From NCBI GenBank assembly GCA_038323835.1, contig JBBQHI010000018.1, forward strand, positions 5,656 to 69,655: a stretch of 64,000 nt of DNA, read 5' to 3'. Within the stretch, counting starts at the first letter, position 1. Each line of letters begins with the position of its first letter. Below are positions 55,197-63,475 of this stretch, piece by piece. The position numbers and the translations under genes were made by a program. The stretch is from JACVRW01 sp038323835. Lineage in GTDB: Bacteria > Actinomycetota > Thermoleophilia > Solirubrobacterales > Thermoleophilaceae. The notes below the pieces were generated by a model, which did not search any database, had not been told where the DNA came from, and saw nothing but the letters and a program-made list of their open reading frames with translations.

Positions 55197-55319
55197 ATGG
55201 TCCTGATCGCTCACGCCGGGCACTGGCTCACCTCCATCGCCTACTTCGTGCCCGTCCTGGCGTTCCTGGCCTGGCTCGGCGTGACGCAGTTCATAGAGCG
55301 CCGCGACCGCGGGCGCTGA
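55197..55319 (+). CDS. 40-residue single-TM protein at end of cupredoxin operon
   Basis: The frame from ATG 55197 to TGA 55317-55319 encodes VLIAHAGHWLTSIAYFVPVL followed by a hydrophobic stretch and an Arg-rich end (ERRDRGR). It begins 25 bases after the previous stop. The start resembles the neighbour's own opening (TLIAHGLVV). One TM helix with two N-terminal His residues. Too short for routine callers; a subunit or assembly helper of the membrane protein is likely. Confidence 0.6.
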   Translation: MVLIAHAGHWLTSIAYFVPVLAFLAWLGVTQFIERRDRGR

Positions 55320-55354
55320 GGGGGACCCGCCCACGCTATCCTCGTGCCCCCCGA

Positions 55355-55428
<74 letters not shown>

Positions 55429-55478
55429 CTCATCGTTGTGCCTGCAAACGCGCAGGTTCTAGGGCTACGAAGGTGAGG

Positions 55479-56290
55479 CTATCCGGGGCCTGACGCCAGA
55501 TCAACACCACTACCGGTCGCGCGCGCGTCGAGGCGGGCACGTATCGCCGCATCCGAATCGCGCGCGAGGTGCCCGTAGTGCTTGTCGATGGTCTTCACCG
55601 AGGCGCCCATGATCCCTGCCAACTCGAAGATCGAGACGCCGGCTGCGAGCGCCTCCGTCGCGAACGTGTGCCTCAGCTGGTACGGACCACGCTTCGCAAT
55701 GCCGGCCGCGTCGAGGGCCGGGTACCACGCCCGGGTGCGCCACGCGTCGAGGCCGATGTGGCCGCCCCTGGGGGCGGGGAACAGGAGCGTGGTGTCGAGT
55801 CTCGGTGGCAGCTGGTCGAGCGCCCCGACCGCGCGCCCGGTCAGCGGCACGCGCCGTCGCGACCCGACCGTCTTCGGGTAAGGGGTGAGCACCCCCTCGG
55901 CGTAGCGGCGCTGCACGACCACGGCCACGATGACCGGTCGATGTCGCGGCGCTCCAGCGCCAGCCACTCGTTCGTGCGCAACCCGGTCTCGGCCGCGAAC
56001 ATCACGAGCGGGCCGTATCTCGGCCCCAGCTCGATGGCCAGCGCGTCGATCTCTTCGCGCGTGAACGGCAACAGCTCCTCGCTGCGGGGCTCCGGGTTGC
56101 GACCAGCGTCGATCGCCGGGTTCCGCCCCATGTAGCGCCAACGCACAGCGGCGCCGAGCGCCTGCCGTAACGCCAACGCCAGCCGGTAGCGACGTGTCCG
56201 CCAGCCCGGCCCGCCAGCGGGCGATGTCGTCGGCGGCACCCTCAAGCTCGCGCAGCGTCCACCCGCCGAATACCCGGCGCGCCGGTGCCA
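55479..56290 (-). pseudogene. tyrosine recombinase (integrase), two frameshifts, N-terminus lost
   Basis: Read on the minus strand: WTLRELEGAADDIARWRAGL (SAM-like start), then after a shift near 56190 RYRLALALRQALGAAVRWRY, RYGPLVMFAAETGLRTNEWL with the first catalytic Arg, then after a compensating shift near 55935-55945 VVVQRRYAEGVLTPYPKTVG, PYQLRHTFATEALA with the His-x-x-Arg, and TIDKHYGHLARDSDAAIRAR with the nucleophile Tyr. All catalytic residues survive but the frame does not. The arm-binding N-terminus is missing: beyond about 56290 the plus strand is the better coding strand (C1q-like). The enzyme once integrated the element at tRNA-Asp. Confidence 0.75.
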
Positions 56291-56291
56291 G

Positions 56292-56678
56292 CCGCTCCGC
56301 TTCAACGCCCTTTCGTTTGATGTCGAGGACTTCGATACCGCTGGCCTTCACGCGGATGGCGGGAGGTCGCGGCTGACCGCCCCGATCGATGGGATCTACC
56401 AGGTCAACGCTGGGGTCGTGTGGCGGCCGGGCCCGTCGGGGAACCGCGATCTAAGGGTGACCCGAAACGGCGGGTGTTGCTTCGCGACAAGCGAGTTGAG
56501 TGCCAACGCCGGCGGCGGTAACCGGACGACTCATCAGGCGGTGTCCGACCTGATGCGTCTTTCCGCAGGCGATTTCGTCCAGGCGTTCGCGGCGCAAGAG
56601 AGCGGCAGTCCGGTGACGGTTGGAGGCTACGGGACCACCTTCTTGACGATGGCTTGGGTGGGGCCGCTGCCCAAATAA
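56292..56678 (+). pseudogene. C1q/TNF-like beta-sandwich protein, 5' part lost
   Basis: From about 56292 the plus strand reads PLRFNALSFDVEDFDTAGLH, then SRLTAPIDGIYQVNAGVVWR, LRVTRNGGCCFATSELSANA, LMRLSAGDFVQAFAAQESGS and ends TTFLTMAWVGPLPK. This is the C-terminal C1q-like jelly roll used by bacterial and phage surface proteins. There is no start codon before residue 40 of this stretch (only a GTG at 56418), and the sequence to the left is the integrase on the other strand. So the gene has lost its 5' end. In phages such domains occur on tail fibres. Confidence 0.6.
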
Positions 56679-56758
56679 ATTGGTTGAGACTCGATGGTCG
56701 CTGCCCGGCCGGCGACCCTTTGCGTCTCGCCAGCGACGGGGTCTCTGGACGCGACCGC

Positions 56759-57220
56759 CTATGCCGGCGAGAGATCGACCGCGCGAAGGATGGGGTCACG
56801 TACGGGTCCTCGCTTCAGTCCGTGATAGTCCACCGTCGCCGGGATGTGCGGGGTCACCCACCGGATGCGATGGTTCCGACGTCGGGCCGGAAGAACGTTC
56901 GCTTCCAGGAGGCCCCCCAGCTTCTGCCGCGCGGCCACATCAAGCCCGTAGGAGGCGCTGCCAGCCGGCTCGATGCCATTGACTACGGACCGGGCGAGCA
57001 GAAAGCTCTCGAGCTGGCCCGGGCGTGACAGTGCCCACCCAGTGATCAGCATCTGTTCGCGAGGCCCTTCACGCGGGGGAGCGGGTACTCCTTGCCGTGC
57101 CGGGCGGCGGTCGGCCAACCTGGCCGCGCCCCGTCCCCCGGCAAACTCCGGGCGGGCTCGTTTCTCTATTGCCCAAGCGACCTTCGCGCGGAGAGGCTCG
57201 TCGCCCTGGTCAACGGGGGC
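56759..57220 (-). pseudogene. fragment, possibly C-terminus of an ATP-dependent DNA ligase
   Basis: The minus-strand frame reads QMLITGWALSRPGQLESFLL, GSASYGLDVAARQKLGGLLE, and RRRNHRIRWVTPHIPATVDY, ending RGPVRDPILRAVDLSPA. The order (I.GW, GSVSYGL, RWV.P...V..HG...RDP.L) recalls the OB-fold end of ATP-dependent DNA ligases. The part upstream (to 57220) is open but does not look like the preceding ligase motifs, and a frame change near 57085 (VKGLA / REQML) seems likely. No start. Low certainty. Confidence 0.35.
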
Positions 57221-58798
57221 TCACGTTCCGCCGAGCGGGCGGAGGGCGGGCGTGTTGCGGCCGCCCTCGATCGCGAACAGCTGCACCGCGTTGGCGCCCT
57301 GGCGGAGCGCGCTTTCGGGAATCATGACGGTGAAGAAGCGGCTGACGTCTCCCTTGAGGGCGATCGCGGGCGCGGTCGCCACGATCGTTCCGTTGACGGC
57401 GACCGCGAGGTCACGCGGGGCACCGCTGCCGGGACCTGTCAGTCGGCCGGTCACCTTCACCGGCGGTGACTGCGAGTCGAGCTGGACTTCGCCGAACCAG
57501 TCGGGGTAGTCGATCTCCGCGTGGATGGGGCCGGCTGGCAACGCCGGCCAGCTCGCGGCGAGGGTGCCATGCATTTCTCGATGTGGTCCGATCCCAAACA
57601 GACCGCGGGGACCGTCGTTGGTGCCGAAGAGCCTCAGCTTCAGCCGCAAGGAGTCCGCGGCGCGGCGGCGGAGCGCTTTCGGAGTCAGCACGATGCGCTC
57701 CCCGGAGCGCTTGATCATCACGGTCGAGCGAGGGATCCCCCGCGCCGCCGGCCCGAACACCGATCGTCCCTCGACCCGCCAGTCAGGACGAAGTCGCGCG
57801 ATCCGCGCGATCGTCGGCGCGATGTCGATGTTGCGGACGTGGCGACGGTCGATCCGCCCGGCGTGCTGGAACGGCAGCTTCACGAACAGCGGCGTGAGGG
57901 CGATGTCGCCGACGTTGCGCCGGTCGATCTCGTGACCGTTACCGGGCCGGCCGAAGCTCTCGCCGTTGTCAGCGGTGACCACGATCAGCGAGCGGTCATA
58001 GAGCCCGGTGGCCCGCAACCGCTCAAGCACGCGGCCGAGCAGACGATCGGTGAACTCGACCTGCAACAGGTGCCGCTGATACTTCTGCTGGATGAGCCAC
58101 GGGTGCGAGTGCCAGTCGTCCCACGACGCGTGTTCGCTCGGACCGTCGTAGTAAGTCTGCCCCGACGGCAGATAAACCCACGGCGAATGCGGCAGCAGCA
58201 CATGCTTGAAGTAGAAGGTCGGGCGTGGCGACGGCCGCACGCGCTCCAGCCAGCTCGCCAGCCGCTCCGGACGGCCCGCTCCCAGCTGGCGGTCGAGCGA
58301 CTCCCTGTTCTGGGGGAGCACGTTCGGGCAGAGCCGCTTCGGGCAGAAGCTCGTGGCCTCCTCGCCAGCCTCGATTCGGTACCGACGACCGAGCAACGTG
58401 AAGAGGTTGTTCGGGTGGTTGGCGTAACTCGGCTTGGCGAAGCGCCACGACGTTCGGCCAGTAAAGAGTGACCGCATCGCACGCCCGGTCTCATCTAGCG
58501 ACGCGGTGGCGTACGGAAACCAGGTCGAGTCTGCCGCGAGACGAGCAAATGTCGGAAAGCGAACGCTGTCAATCCGGCTGCGGGCGTTGAGCAGAGAGAC
58601 GGTCGAAAACTCGTCAAAGACGATCATCACCACGGGCGGACGTCCGGCGGCCGCGTCCCCCGCCCGATATCCCCGCACCGTCTGGGACAACCCAGTCGTC
58701 GTTCCAACCAGCCCAAGCGCGCAGCACGCGCCAACGGTGGCAGCGGCACTAACCCTTAAAGCGGGCCACTCGAAAAATCGGAACAAGCGTCCCCTCAT
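57221..58798 (-). CDS. membrane-anchored sulfatase-type (alkaline phosphatase superfamily) enzyme
   Basis: 525 residues. N-terminal TM at about 15-37 (VSAAATVGACCALGLVGTT). Sulfatase fold: VVMIVFDEFSTVSLL with the first metal Asp, GRAMRSLFTGRT where the nucleophile region is expected (a Ser or Thr, not CxPxR), FKHVLLPHSPWVYLP, IVVTADNGESFGRPGNGHEI with metal Asp and His, and NIDIAPTIARIA. Lack of the Cys/Ser formylglycine motif argues for a phosphoglycerol- or phosphoethanolamine-transferase-like activity more than a true sulfatase. A C-terminal beta domain (about 415-525) resembles a carbohydrate-binding sandwich. Intact, unlike its neighbours. Probably acts on envelope polymers. Confidence 0.8.
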   Translation of the reverse strand: MRGRLFRFFEWPALRVSAAATVGACCALGLVGTTTGLSQTVRGYRAGDAAAGRPPVVMIVFDEFSTVSLLNARSRIDSVRFPTFARLAADSTWFPYATASLDETGRAMRSLFTGRTSWRFAKPSYANHPNNLFTLLGRRYRIEAGEEATSFCPKRLCPNVLPQNRESLDRQLGAGRPERLASWLERVRPSPRPTFYFKHVLLPHSPWVYLPSGQTYYDGPSEHASWDDWHSHPWLIQQKYQRHLLQVEFTDRLLGRVLERLRATGLYDRSLIVVTADNGESFGRPGNGHEIDRRNVGDIALTPLFVKLPFQHAGRIDRRHVRNIDIAPTIARIARLRPDWRVEGRSVFGPAARGIPRSTVMIKRSGERIVLTPKALRRRAADSLRLKLRLFGTNDGPRGLFGIGPHREMHGTLAASWPALPAGPIHAEIDYPDWFGEVQLDSQSPPVKVTGRLTGPGSGAPRDLAVAVNGTIVATAPAIALKGDVSRFFTVMIPESALRQGANAVQLFAIEGGRNTPALRPLGGT

Positions 58799-58882
58799 AG
58801 GTCAGACCCGAGCCTAACCCGACGAGCCCCAGTGGCGCGCAGGTCAGCCAGGAACTTCTCGAGCCAACACCGCCCGCTGGCA

Positions 58883-59163
58883 TCAGGATGCCCTGCCCCG
58901 GCCCCGTCGGGCGGCGAGTACATCGAACAGGTTCTCAACATCCGCCGGGACGTCCTCCCCGGCGAGCCGCAGCTGACGGGCGATCTTCACCGGCATGTCA
59001 TCGCACTTCGCCGCCACCTGGGCCGTCACCATCGCAGCCCTAGCCTGCTCAAGATTGGCCTTCAACCGCTCCTGAAGGTGCTCAACATCAGTCCCCCCCT
59101 GAAATCCGCTTTTTCTCCCAGCGATGTAGCGCGGTGTTCGTCTGGGAGCGGGGTCTTGCTCAT
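58883..59163 (-). pseudogene. small helical protein, frame broken in a run of seven G
   Basis: The ATG at 59163 follows an excellent ribosome site (GGGGGAGGGGGACCGC). The start reads SKTPLPDEHRATSLGEKADF then RGG; the frame then ends early. With one extra G in the run at 59093-59099 (C7 on the plus strand) it continues TDVEHLQERLKANLEQARAA, MVTAQVAAKCDDMPVKIARQ, LRLAGEDVPADVENLFDVLA to the stop at 58883, giving 93 residues. Homopolymer error, true mutation or slippage are all possible. Function unknown; phage-like context. Confidence 0.55.
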
Positions 59164-59579
59164 GCGGTCCCCCTCCCCCGGCTGGCGGATTGACTGGGAT
59201 AAACAGGGCTGTTTGCGGGCACGCTCTTCGACGGGATATCGGGGGAGCTGTTCCCCCGGAGGGGACTGGTAAGGGTCGTGGACGCGGGCGGCCCCCGCTC
59301 TCAACTCGACACCATCGACAGGGCCTACGGGGTCGCGGTCGACGGGCAAGGTCAGCCGCTGCCCGGGCCAACCATCTGCTCCACTTTCCCGGGTTCCTTT
59401 GGGCCCCTCGTATCTCCGTTCGGCCCCGTCACAGCCGACATCGTCGTCCACGACAAGCCGGTTGGTCCGACCTCCAAGGACCAGTGAAAGGACGGCGGCT
59501 ATGTCCGGATTGACCGGGGTCGGGGTGGCTGCCCGGCCACGCATTGCGGGCGCTCTGGACTCGGCCGAAAGGGTGCCCG
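59164..59579. other. stretch without a supported gene
   Basis: 416 bases. A plus-strand frame at 59278-59487 (GTG start, 69 codons, ending HDKPVGPTSKDQ) has no clear ribosome site and no recognisable motif. I see no promoter or repeat of note. It may be debris of a lost gene. Confidence 0.4.
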
Positions 59580-60300
59580 ATGAGGCACAGGGCGGTGATT
59601 GTCATCTCGGCGCTTGTGGCGGCGGTCCTTGCAGCGCCGGGATCCGCGGTGGCGGCCACAACTATCGACACAACAGGCTCGTGGGAGGGCGAGGGCGGAG
59701 TCTGCCCCTTCGGGCGTCCAGGTGACGCGACAATGGGTCAGGTAGTCACCGTGCCGTCCGAGGACCCGGTCCTGGACAGCTTCACCTTTTACATCAAAAG
59801 CTTTGGGTCTCCCAGCACCATCGTCCTTCGCGGCGAGGTGTACGCCTGGGATGGCACCAAGGCCACGGGCCCGAACCGGTGGGAAGGCCCCCAACGCACC
59901 CTGACCCCGCCCAGCACATTTCAAGAGGTGACGTTCAACACCGGGGGCGTCCAGCTGGCGGCCGGACAGCAGTACGTCCTCTTTGCGAGCGTCTCGAAGG
60001 ACTACGAACAGAACGCGGATCAAAGTTGAGGCTGCTGGGATACATCTTCCCCGACGTGTACAACGGCGGAGACTTCGTCTCCCAGAGCAACGGCGGCGAT
60101 GAGTCGCAGTGGACCAGCCGCGACTGGTTTACGCCGTCTTTCGGGGGCCCCGACGACCATGTCGACAGCGCCTTCAAGGCGTCGTTTTCGGCGGCCCTGC
60201 CGACCTCCAAGGCGCAGTGCAAGACCGGGGGCTGACGCGACTTCGGCACCACCTTCAAGAACCAGGGCAAGTGTGTGGCGTTCGTGCAGCGAGGGGTCAA
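59580..60300 (+). pseudogene. secreted beta-sandwich protein, frameshift plus nonsense
   Basis: ATG 59580 opens a signal peptide (AVIVISALVAAVLAAPGSAVA) and a beta-rich domain: VVTVPSEDPVLDSFTFYIKS, VLRGEVYAWDGTKATGPNRW, FQEVTFNTGGVQLAAGQQYV, resembling DUF4082-like surface modules. The frame stops at TGA 60027-60029. One base shift restores LGYIFPDVYNGGDFVSQSNG and on to QCKTGG, where a TGA (60233-60235) stands in the place of the Trp of the usual CKxGGW motif. RDFGTTFKNQGKCVAFVQRG follows as expected. So two lesions. The restored frame runs without a stop into the NTF2-like gene. Confidence 0.65.
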
Positions 60301-60330
60301 GCCCGTCCCATACCTGACGATTGCGCCGAG

Positions 60331-60349
60331 GCGGGATACTGGGCGGGCG
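60331..60349 (+). promoter_or_regulatory. possible -10 element and leaderless start before NTF2-like gene
   Basis: GATACT at 60335-60340 lies nine bases before the ATG at 60350. The same block GCGGGATACTNGGCGGGCG precedes the gene at 63476 with identical spacing. With a -10 box so close, transcription would start at or near the ATG. No ribosome site is present, in line with a leaderless message. Confidence 0.5.
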
Positions 60350-60766
60350 ATGTCGCAGGAAAACGTGGAGATCGTGCGGCGGGCCATCGGGCCGATGTCG
60401 CAGGACGTGGCCGAAGCCGACGCGAGGGAGGCCTCCGTGCAGAGGCTCGCACCCGGGGTCGAGTTCGAGGAGGACCCGCGGTTCCCGGAGGCCCGCACAT
60501 ATCGCGGCCGTGGCGAGGTCCTGGGCTACTTCACGGACTTCGTCTCGCAGTTCGAGCACTTCGTACTTGACGTGGAGGACCTCGTGGCCTCCGGTACCGA
60601 TGACGTGCTTGCCTGCCTGCACATCCACGGCCGCGGCAAGGGAAGCAGCGCCGAGTTCGACGTTCGGCCGGGCTGGGTCTTCACCGTCCGCGAGGGCGAG
60701 GTCGTCCGCATCAGGGCCTACCTCGACCGTGCCGAAGCCCTCGAAGCTGTGGGGCTGTCGGAGTAG
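60350..60766 (+). CDS. NTF2/SnoaL-like protein
   Basis: 138 residues: MSQENVEIVRRAI opening, LAPGVEFEEDPRFPEARTYRG, a cone-like fold of strands VLDVEDLVASGTDDVLACLH and WVFTVREGEVVRIRAYLD, and the end RAEALEAVGLSE, shared with the gene at 63476. The SnoaL-like fold is used by isomerases, cyclases and binding proteins; no catalytic Asp/His pair is evident. Small proteins with this MSQENVE start are numerous in Thermoleophilia. Function unknown. Confidence 0.85.
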   Translation: MSQENVEIVRRAIGPMSQDVAEADAREASVQRLAPGVEFEEDPRFPEARTYRGRGEVLGYFTDFVSQFEHFVLDVEDLVASGTDDVLACLHIHGRGKGSSAEFDVRPGWVFTVREGEVVRIRAYLDRAEALEAVGLSE

Positions 60767-60870
60767 GACGCCCACTCAGGCGGTCTGACGGTCCCGCTGC
60801 TCACGCATCTTGATCGCGGTCTCCCGCTGGCGGATGGCGATGCCGTGGCCGTGCGGCACCGGAAGGGGCT

Positions 60871-61455
60871 TTACTCCGCCTCCTCGAGTTCGGCGAGTTT
60901 CTGTTGTTCGACCTCGCCTAGGTCAGCCGCCCGTTCGCGATACCGCCGTGCGTCGTCGGCCGTGAGTTGCCAGCCGGGGCGGACGAGCTCCACGGCAGTC
61001 GTGGCCGGCCCCCGGCCCTTCGTGCCGGTAGGCACTCGGTGCGCGAGCTCGGCATCGAATGGAACTCGTGGTCGAGCTTCCGGTCCAACCCGTGCACGAA
61101 GCGCGACAGCGCGCCTGAGGTCACCCGGTGCTCGGCCAGGTCAGCTTCCGGAGCTTTCAGCTCGGCGGCCTGGTTAACCACCGTCGCCGCCCGGGACATG
61201 TATCCCGCGATCCACTCGTAGATGGCGAGGTTCGACCGGACTGCGGCCTTGGCGGCGCTTGAGCTCGCGGATCGCCGCCTTGGTGCCCTGCACAGCGGCC
61301 TGGGTGTCGATCAGCTTCTTGGAAACGGCCTTGATCTTCGGACCGTCGAGGGCGGCGGCCCCGAGCTCACGCTCCGCCGCCTCCTCCTCGGTCTCCTCCT
61401 GGGCAAGTCGTGCTCGCAGCTCATCGATGGTGGGCGTTTCGGTAGTGGTGCTCAT
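60871..61455 (-). pseudogene. helical phage-like protein with two frameshifts
   Basis: ATG 61455 overlaps the previous stop (ATGA). Frame one: TPTIDELRARLAQEETEEEA to AAIRELKRR. After a shift near 61245: AAVRSNLAIYEWIAGYMSRA, and HRVTSGALSRFVHGLDRKLD. After a second shift near 61075: DAELAHRVPTGTKGRGPATT, and LTADDARRYRERAADLGEVE to a TAA at 60871-60873. Restored length about 195 residues, mostly helical, coiled-coil at the start. Likely phage structural or accessory, unassigned. Confidence 0.55.
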
Positions 61456-61664
61456 GAAGTTTCTCCTCGGATCTCTTCAAGGTGCTCGTCGGGGGAGATC
61501 TGCTCGAGACGGTTGTGATGCTCGGCCAACCGGTGATCACGCTCGCGACGCTCGACCCAGTCCCGGTTCCAGCCCGCCGCTTCGAGCTCGTCCTCGCTCG
61601 GGACGTCGCGACGGCGAGGCGGGATGCCGGTGAGGTCGAACCGCGACCAGTCGCCAGGGGACAT
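61452..61664 (-). CDS. small charged protein, phage-like
   Basis: 70 residues from ATG 61664. Very rich in Arg, Glu, Asp and His (RRRDVPSEDELEAAGWNRDW, RDHRLAEHHNRLEQISPDEH). Overlaps the next gene by four bases (ATGA), which supports a real, cotranslated pair. Such short acidic/basic proteins are common between terminase and portal genes in phages. No function assigned. Confidence 0.5.
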   Translation of the reverse strand: MSPGDWSRFDLTGIPPRRRDVPSEDELEAAGWNRDWVERRERDHRLAEHHNRLEQISPDEHLEEIRGETS

Positions 61665-61727
61665 CTCCTCGGGCGTCAGAAAGGTCTCAGGGTCTTCATC
61701 GTCCGTCCTTTGTTCGAAGGGCCAAGT

Positions 61728-62126
61728 TCATGCGTCCCGGCCGGCAGACCGGTGGTGGGACCAGGCGAGACCCTCCACGGCGGTGGAAACGTCAATGGCC
61801 TTAGCCACCGACCAGTCACCAGCCGGGGCCCACCGCGACCGGCTGGCCACGGCAGACCGCACCCAACCGTCCGGTACCTCCTCGCCGAAAAGCTCCGCCG
61901 CCGCAGCACGTAACGCCGTGAAGCGGAGCGCCGGATCGTCGCTGTTCCCGCCCGCCGCGTCCGCCCACCTGATCGCCATGTGGCCGCGAGCCTGGGAGGC
62001 CTCACCATCGGGGGTCGCTTCCACCGGCATCACCGCCAGCCGCCGCCGGATCGTGTGGGCGGCGAACGTCAGGAACTCGGTCTCGGTGGCATCCGGCACC
62101 GTGGCGATGGCCTTACGCCGAGCCAC
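61728..62126 (-). CDS. hypothetical protein downstream of small terminase
   Basis: 132 residues from a GTG at 62126 that overlaps the end of the restored terminase gene by 14 bases. RKAIATVPDATETEFLTFAA, HTIRRRLAVMPVEA, FTALRAAAAELFGEEVPDGW: mainly helical, no known motif to me. Second gene of the minus-strand phage-like row. Confidence 0.45.
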   Translation of the reverse strand: MARRKAIATVPDATETEFLTFAAHTIRRRLAVMPVEATPDGEASQARGHMAIRWADAAGGNSDDPALRFTALRAAAAELFGEEVPDGWVRSAVASRSRWAPAGDWSVAKAIDVSTAVEGLAWSHHRSAGRDA

Positions 62127-62506
62127 GACGACGCACCTCCAGAACATCCCGGCGATTCCACCGGGCATTAGCCGCCCTCTGCCCACGCTTGCCCGCGTGC
62201 GTGCGAGGAGCCTCCTCAACATCCGGAAGCTGAACCGAGCCCAACAAACCTCAACTGGACAAACCGAAGCTGACGGGCCTCAGACAGCGCCGGGTGAACC
62301 GCCGTCTGTCCACGCGACCCGATCACGCTCACCCCATCCCGATCAACCGCCGCCTCCAGCTCCACCAACTCATCCGCACAACGACAGCCACGGGCCAACA
62401 GGTGAAGCTCCCTGGCATCCAGCTCCCAGCCCTCCCCAACGTGAGCCAGGATGGTGCGCCACAACGCCCTCCCCGGCGCCCGCAGACCCTTAGGCGGCTT
62501 GGTCAT
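62113..62506 (-). pseudogene. phage terminase small subunit (P27-like), frameshifted
   Basis: ATG 62506 has a strong ribosome site (AGGAGGGGGGAG) upstream. The protein reads TKPPKGLRAPGRALWRTILA, WELDARELHLLARGCRCADE, LVELEAAVDRDGVSVIGSRG, TAVHPALSEARQLRFVQLR, which is the pattern of P27-family small terminases. The frame then fails at a TTT near 62250; with one T removed it continues LLGSVQLPDVEEAPRTHAGK, RGQRAANARWNRRDV to a TAA at 62113-62115. The small subunit marks phage DNA for packaging. No large terminase or portal gene is seen in the window. Confidence 0.65.
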
Positions 62507-62746
62507 CACTCCCCCCTCCTGTAAACCCGAACGTTTCGGCACTGCCCTCAGTGCGAGCGCCAGACCTCGCCGGTCGCGCTACTTGATCGCGAAGGGGGCC
62601 GTCCCCACCCCGTGGCCCGCGCTGTCTTGCTTTGGGGGTCCTGAGCGGCGTAGGGTCGCCGTATTGACAGCCGGGGCCGCCCGTTGCCCTCTGGCCCACG
62701 GATGGGAGTGAGCGCGGGATGCCTCCACGGACTCGAGGAGGACCGC

Positions 62747-63430
62747 ATGCTCCGCAAGCTTCGACCCCGCTCCATCTACGACGTGTTCGCGCTGCTTGCG
62801 CTGGTCGTCGCGCTCGGCGGCACGAGCGCCTACGCCGCCAACACCATCTTCAGCACCGACATCGTGGACGGCCAGGTCAAGTCTGTCGACGTCGGCGACA
62901 ACGAGATCAAGTCGGCTGACGTCAAGGACCAGTCGCTCACGACTTTCGACGTGTCCACGTTCCTCGGCGCGGACATCGTGGACGGGTCGTTGACGAGCGC
63001 GGATGTCGCACCGGGGACCTTCGTCGGGGGACGCGGCCAGCTGCTCAGCAACCGCATCGTCACCGTTCCCTCTAACAACAGAACGCTGCTGACGGTCCCC
63101 GGGCTCGGGGCAGTTACTACGACATGTGCAAACAGCCTTGCAGCGGCATACTGGCTCAACAACACCGGCGGGCCTGTCGACATTTGGCTCGACCAGAGCA
63201 CTCCTGGCAAGAGCAGAGGCACGGTGCTCCCCGACAACTATGCGACCTCGATTGTTTTTTCGGACCCCAGCACACCTGATGCCTACACGATGAGCAGCAC
63301 GGTCAGTGTCGGCGCGGGCAACGACCCCGGTTCCCGCCGGGTCGCCACGATCCACGTTTCGGCCCTCCAAACAGCCATCAACAACCCCTGCGGCTTCCAA
63401 GCACAGGGAACGCTCTGGACCAGCCCGTAA
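62747..63430 (+). CDS. secreted repeat protein with DIVDG/ADV strand repeats
   Basis: 227 residues from ATG 62747 with GGAGGACCGC before it. A signal peptide (VFALLALVVALGGTSAYAAN) is followed by short repeats DIVDGQVKSVDVGDNEIKSA, ADVKDQSLTTFDV, DIVDGSLTSADV, a pentapeptide-like beta-helix style common to Thermoleophilia surface proteins. The rest (from about 95) is a beta-sandwich with two Cys: LLSNRIVTVPSNNRTLLTVP, AAAYWLNNTGGPVDIWLDQS, and a C-terminal NPCGFQAQGT. Extracellular; binding role likely, partner unknown. Confidence 0.8.
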   Translation: MLRKLRPRSIYDVFALLALVVALGGTSAYAANTIFSTDIVDGQVKSVDVGDNEIKSADVKDQSLTTFDVSTFLGADIVDGSLTSADVAPGTFVGGRGQLLSNRIVTVPSNNRTLLTVPGLGAVTTTCANSLAAAYWLNNTGGPVDIWLDQSTPGKSRGTVLPDNYATSIVFSDPSTPDAYTMSSTVSVGAGNDPGSRRVATIHVSALQTAINNPCGFQAQGTLWTSP

Positions 63431-63456
63431 GGCGCTCGCCTCCCAGGGTGCGCAGC

Positions 63457-63475
63457 GCGGGATACTCGGCGGGCG
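63457..63475 (+). promoter_or_regulatory. second copy of GATACT leader block
   Basis: GATACT at 63461-63466, nine bases before ATG 63476, in the same sequence block as at 60331-60349 (only one base differs, the base after GATACT). The conservation covers the region upstream of the gene as well as its first codons, consistent with duplication of promoter plus gene. Confidence 0.5.

Noticed and set aside
56300..56446. Integrase N-terminus reading VKASGIEVLDIKRKGVEAER on the minus strand
   Set aside because: The plus strand of the same DNA encodes clear C1q-like strands. I consider the minus frame a likely chance extension, though I cannot exclude it without alignment.
59278..59487. 69-codon plus-strand frame
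   Set aside because: No ribosome site, no motif and a composition unlike neighbours; listed only as part of an unassigned stretch.
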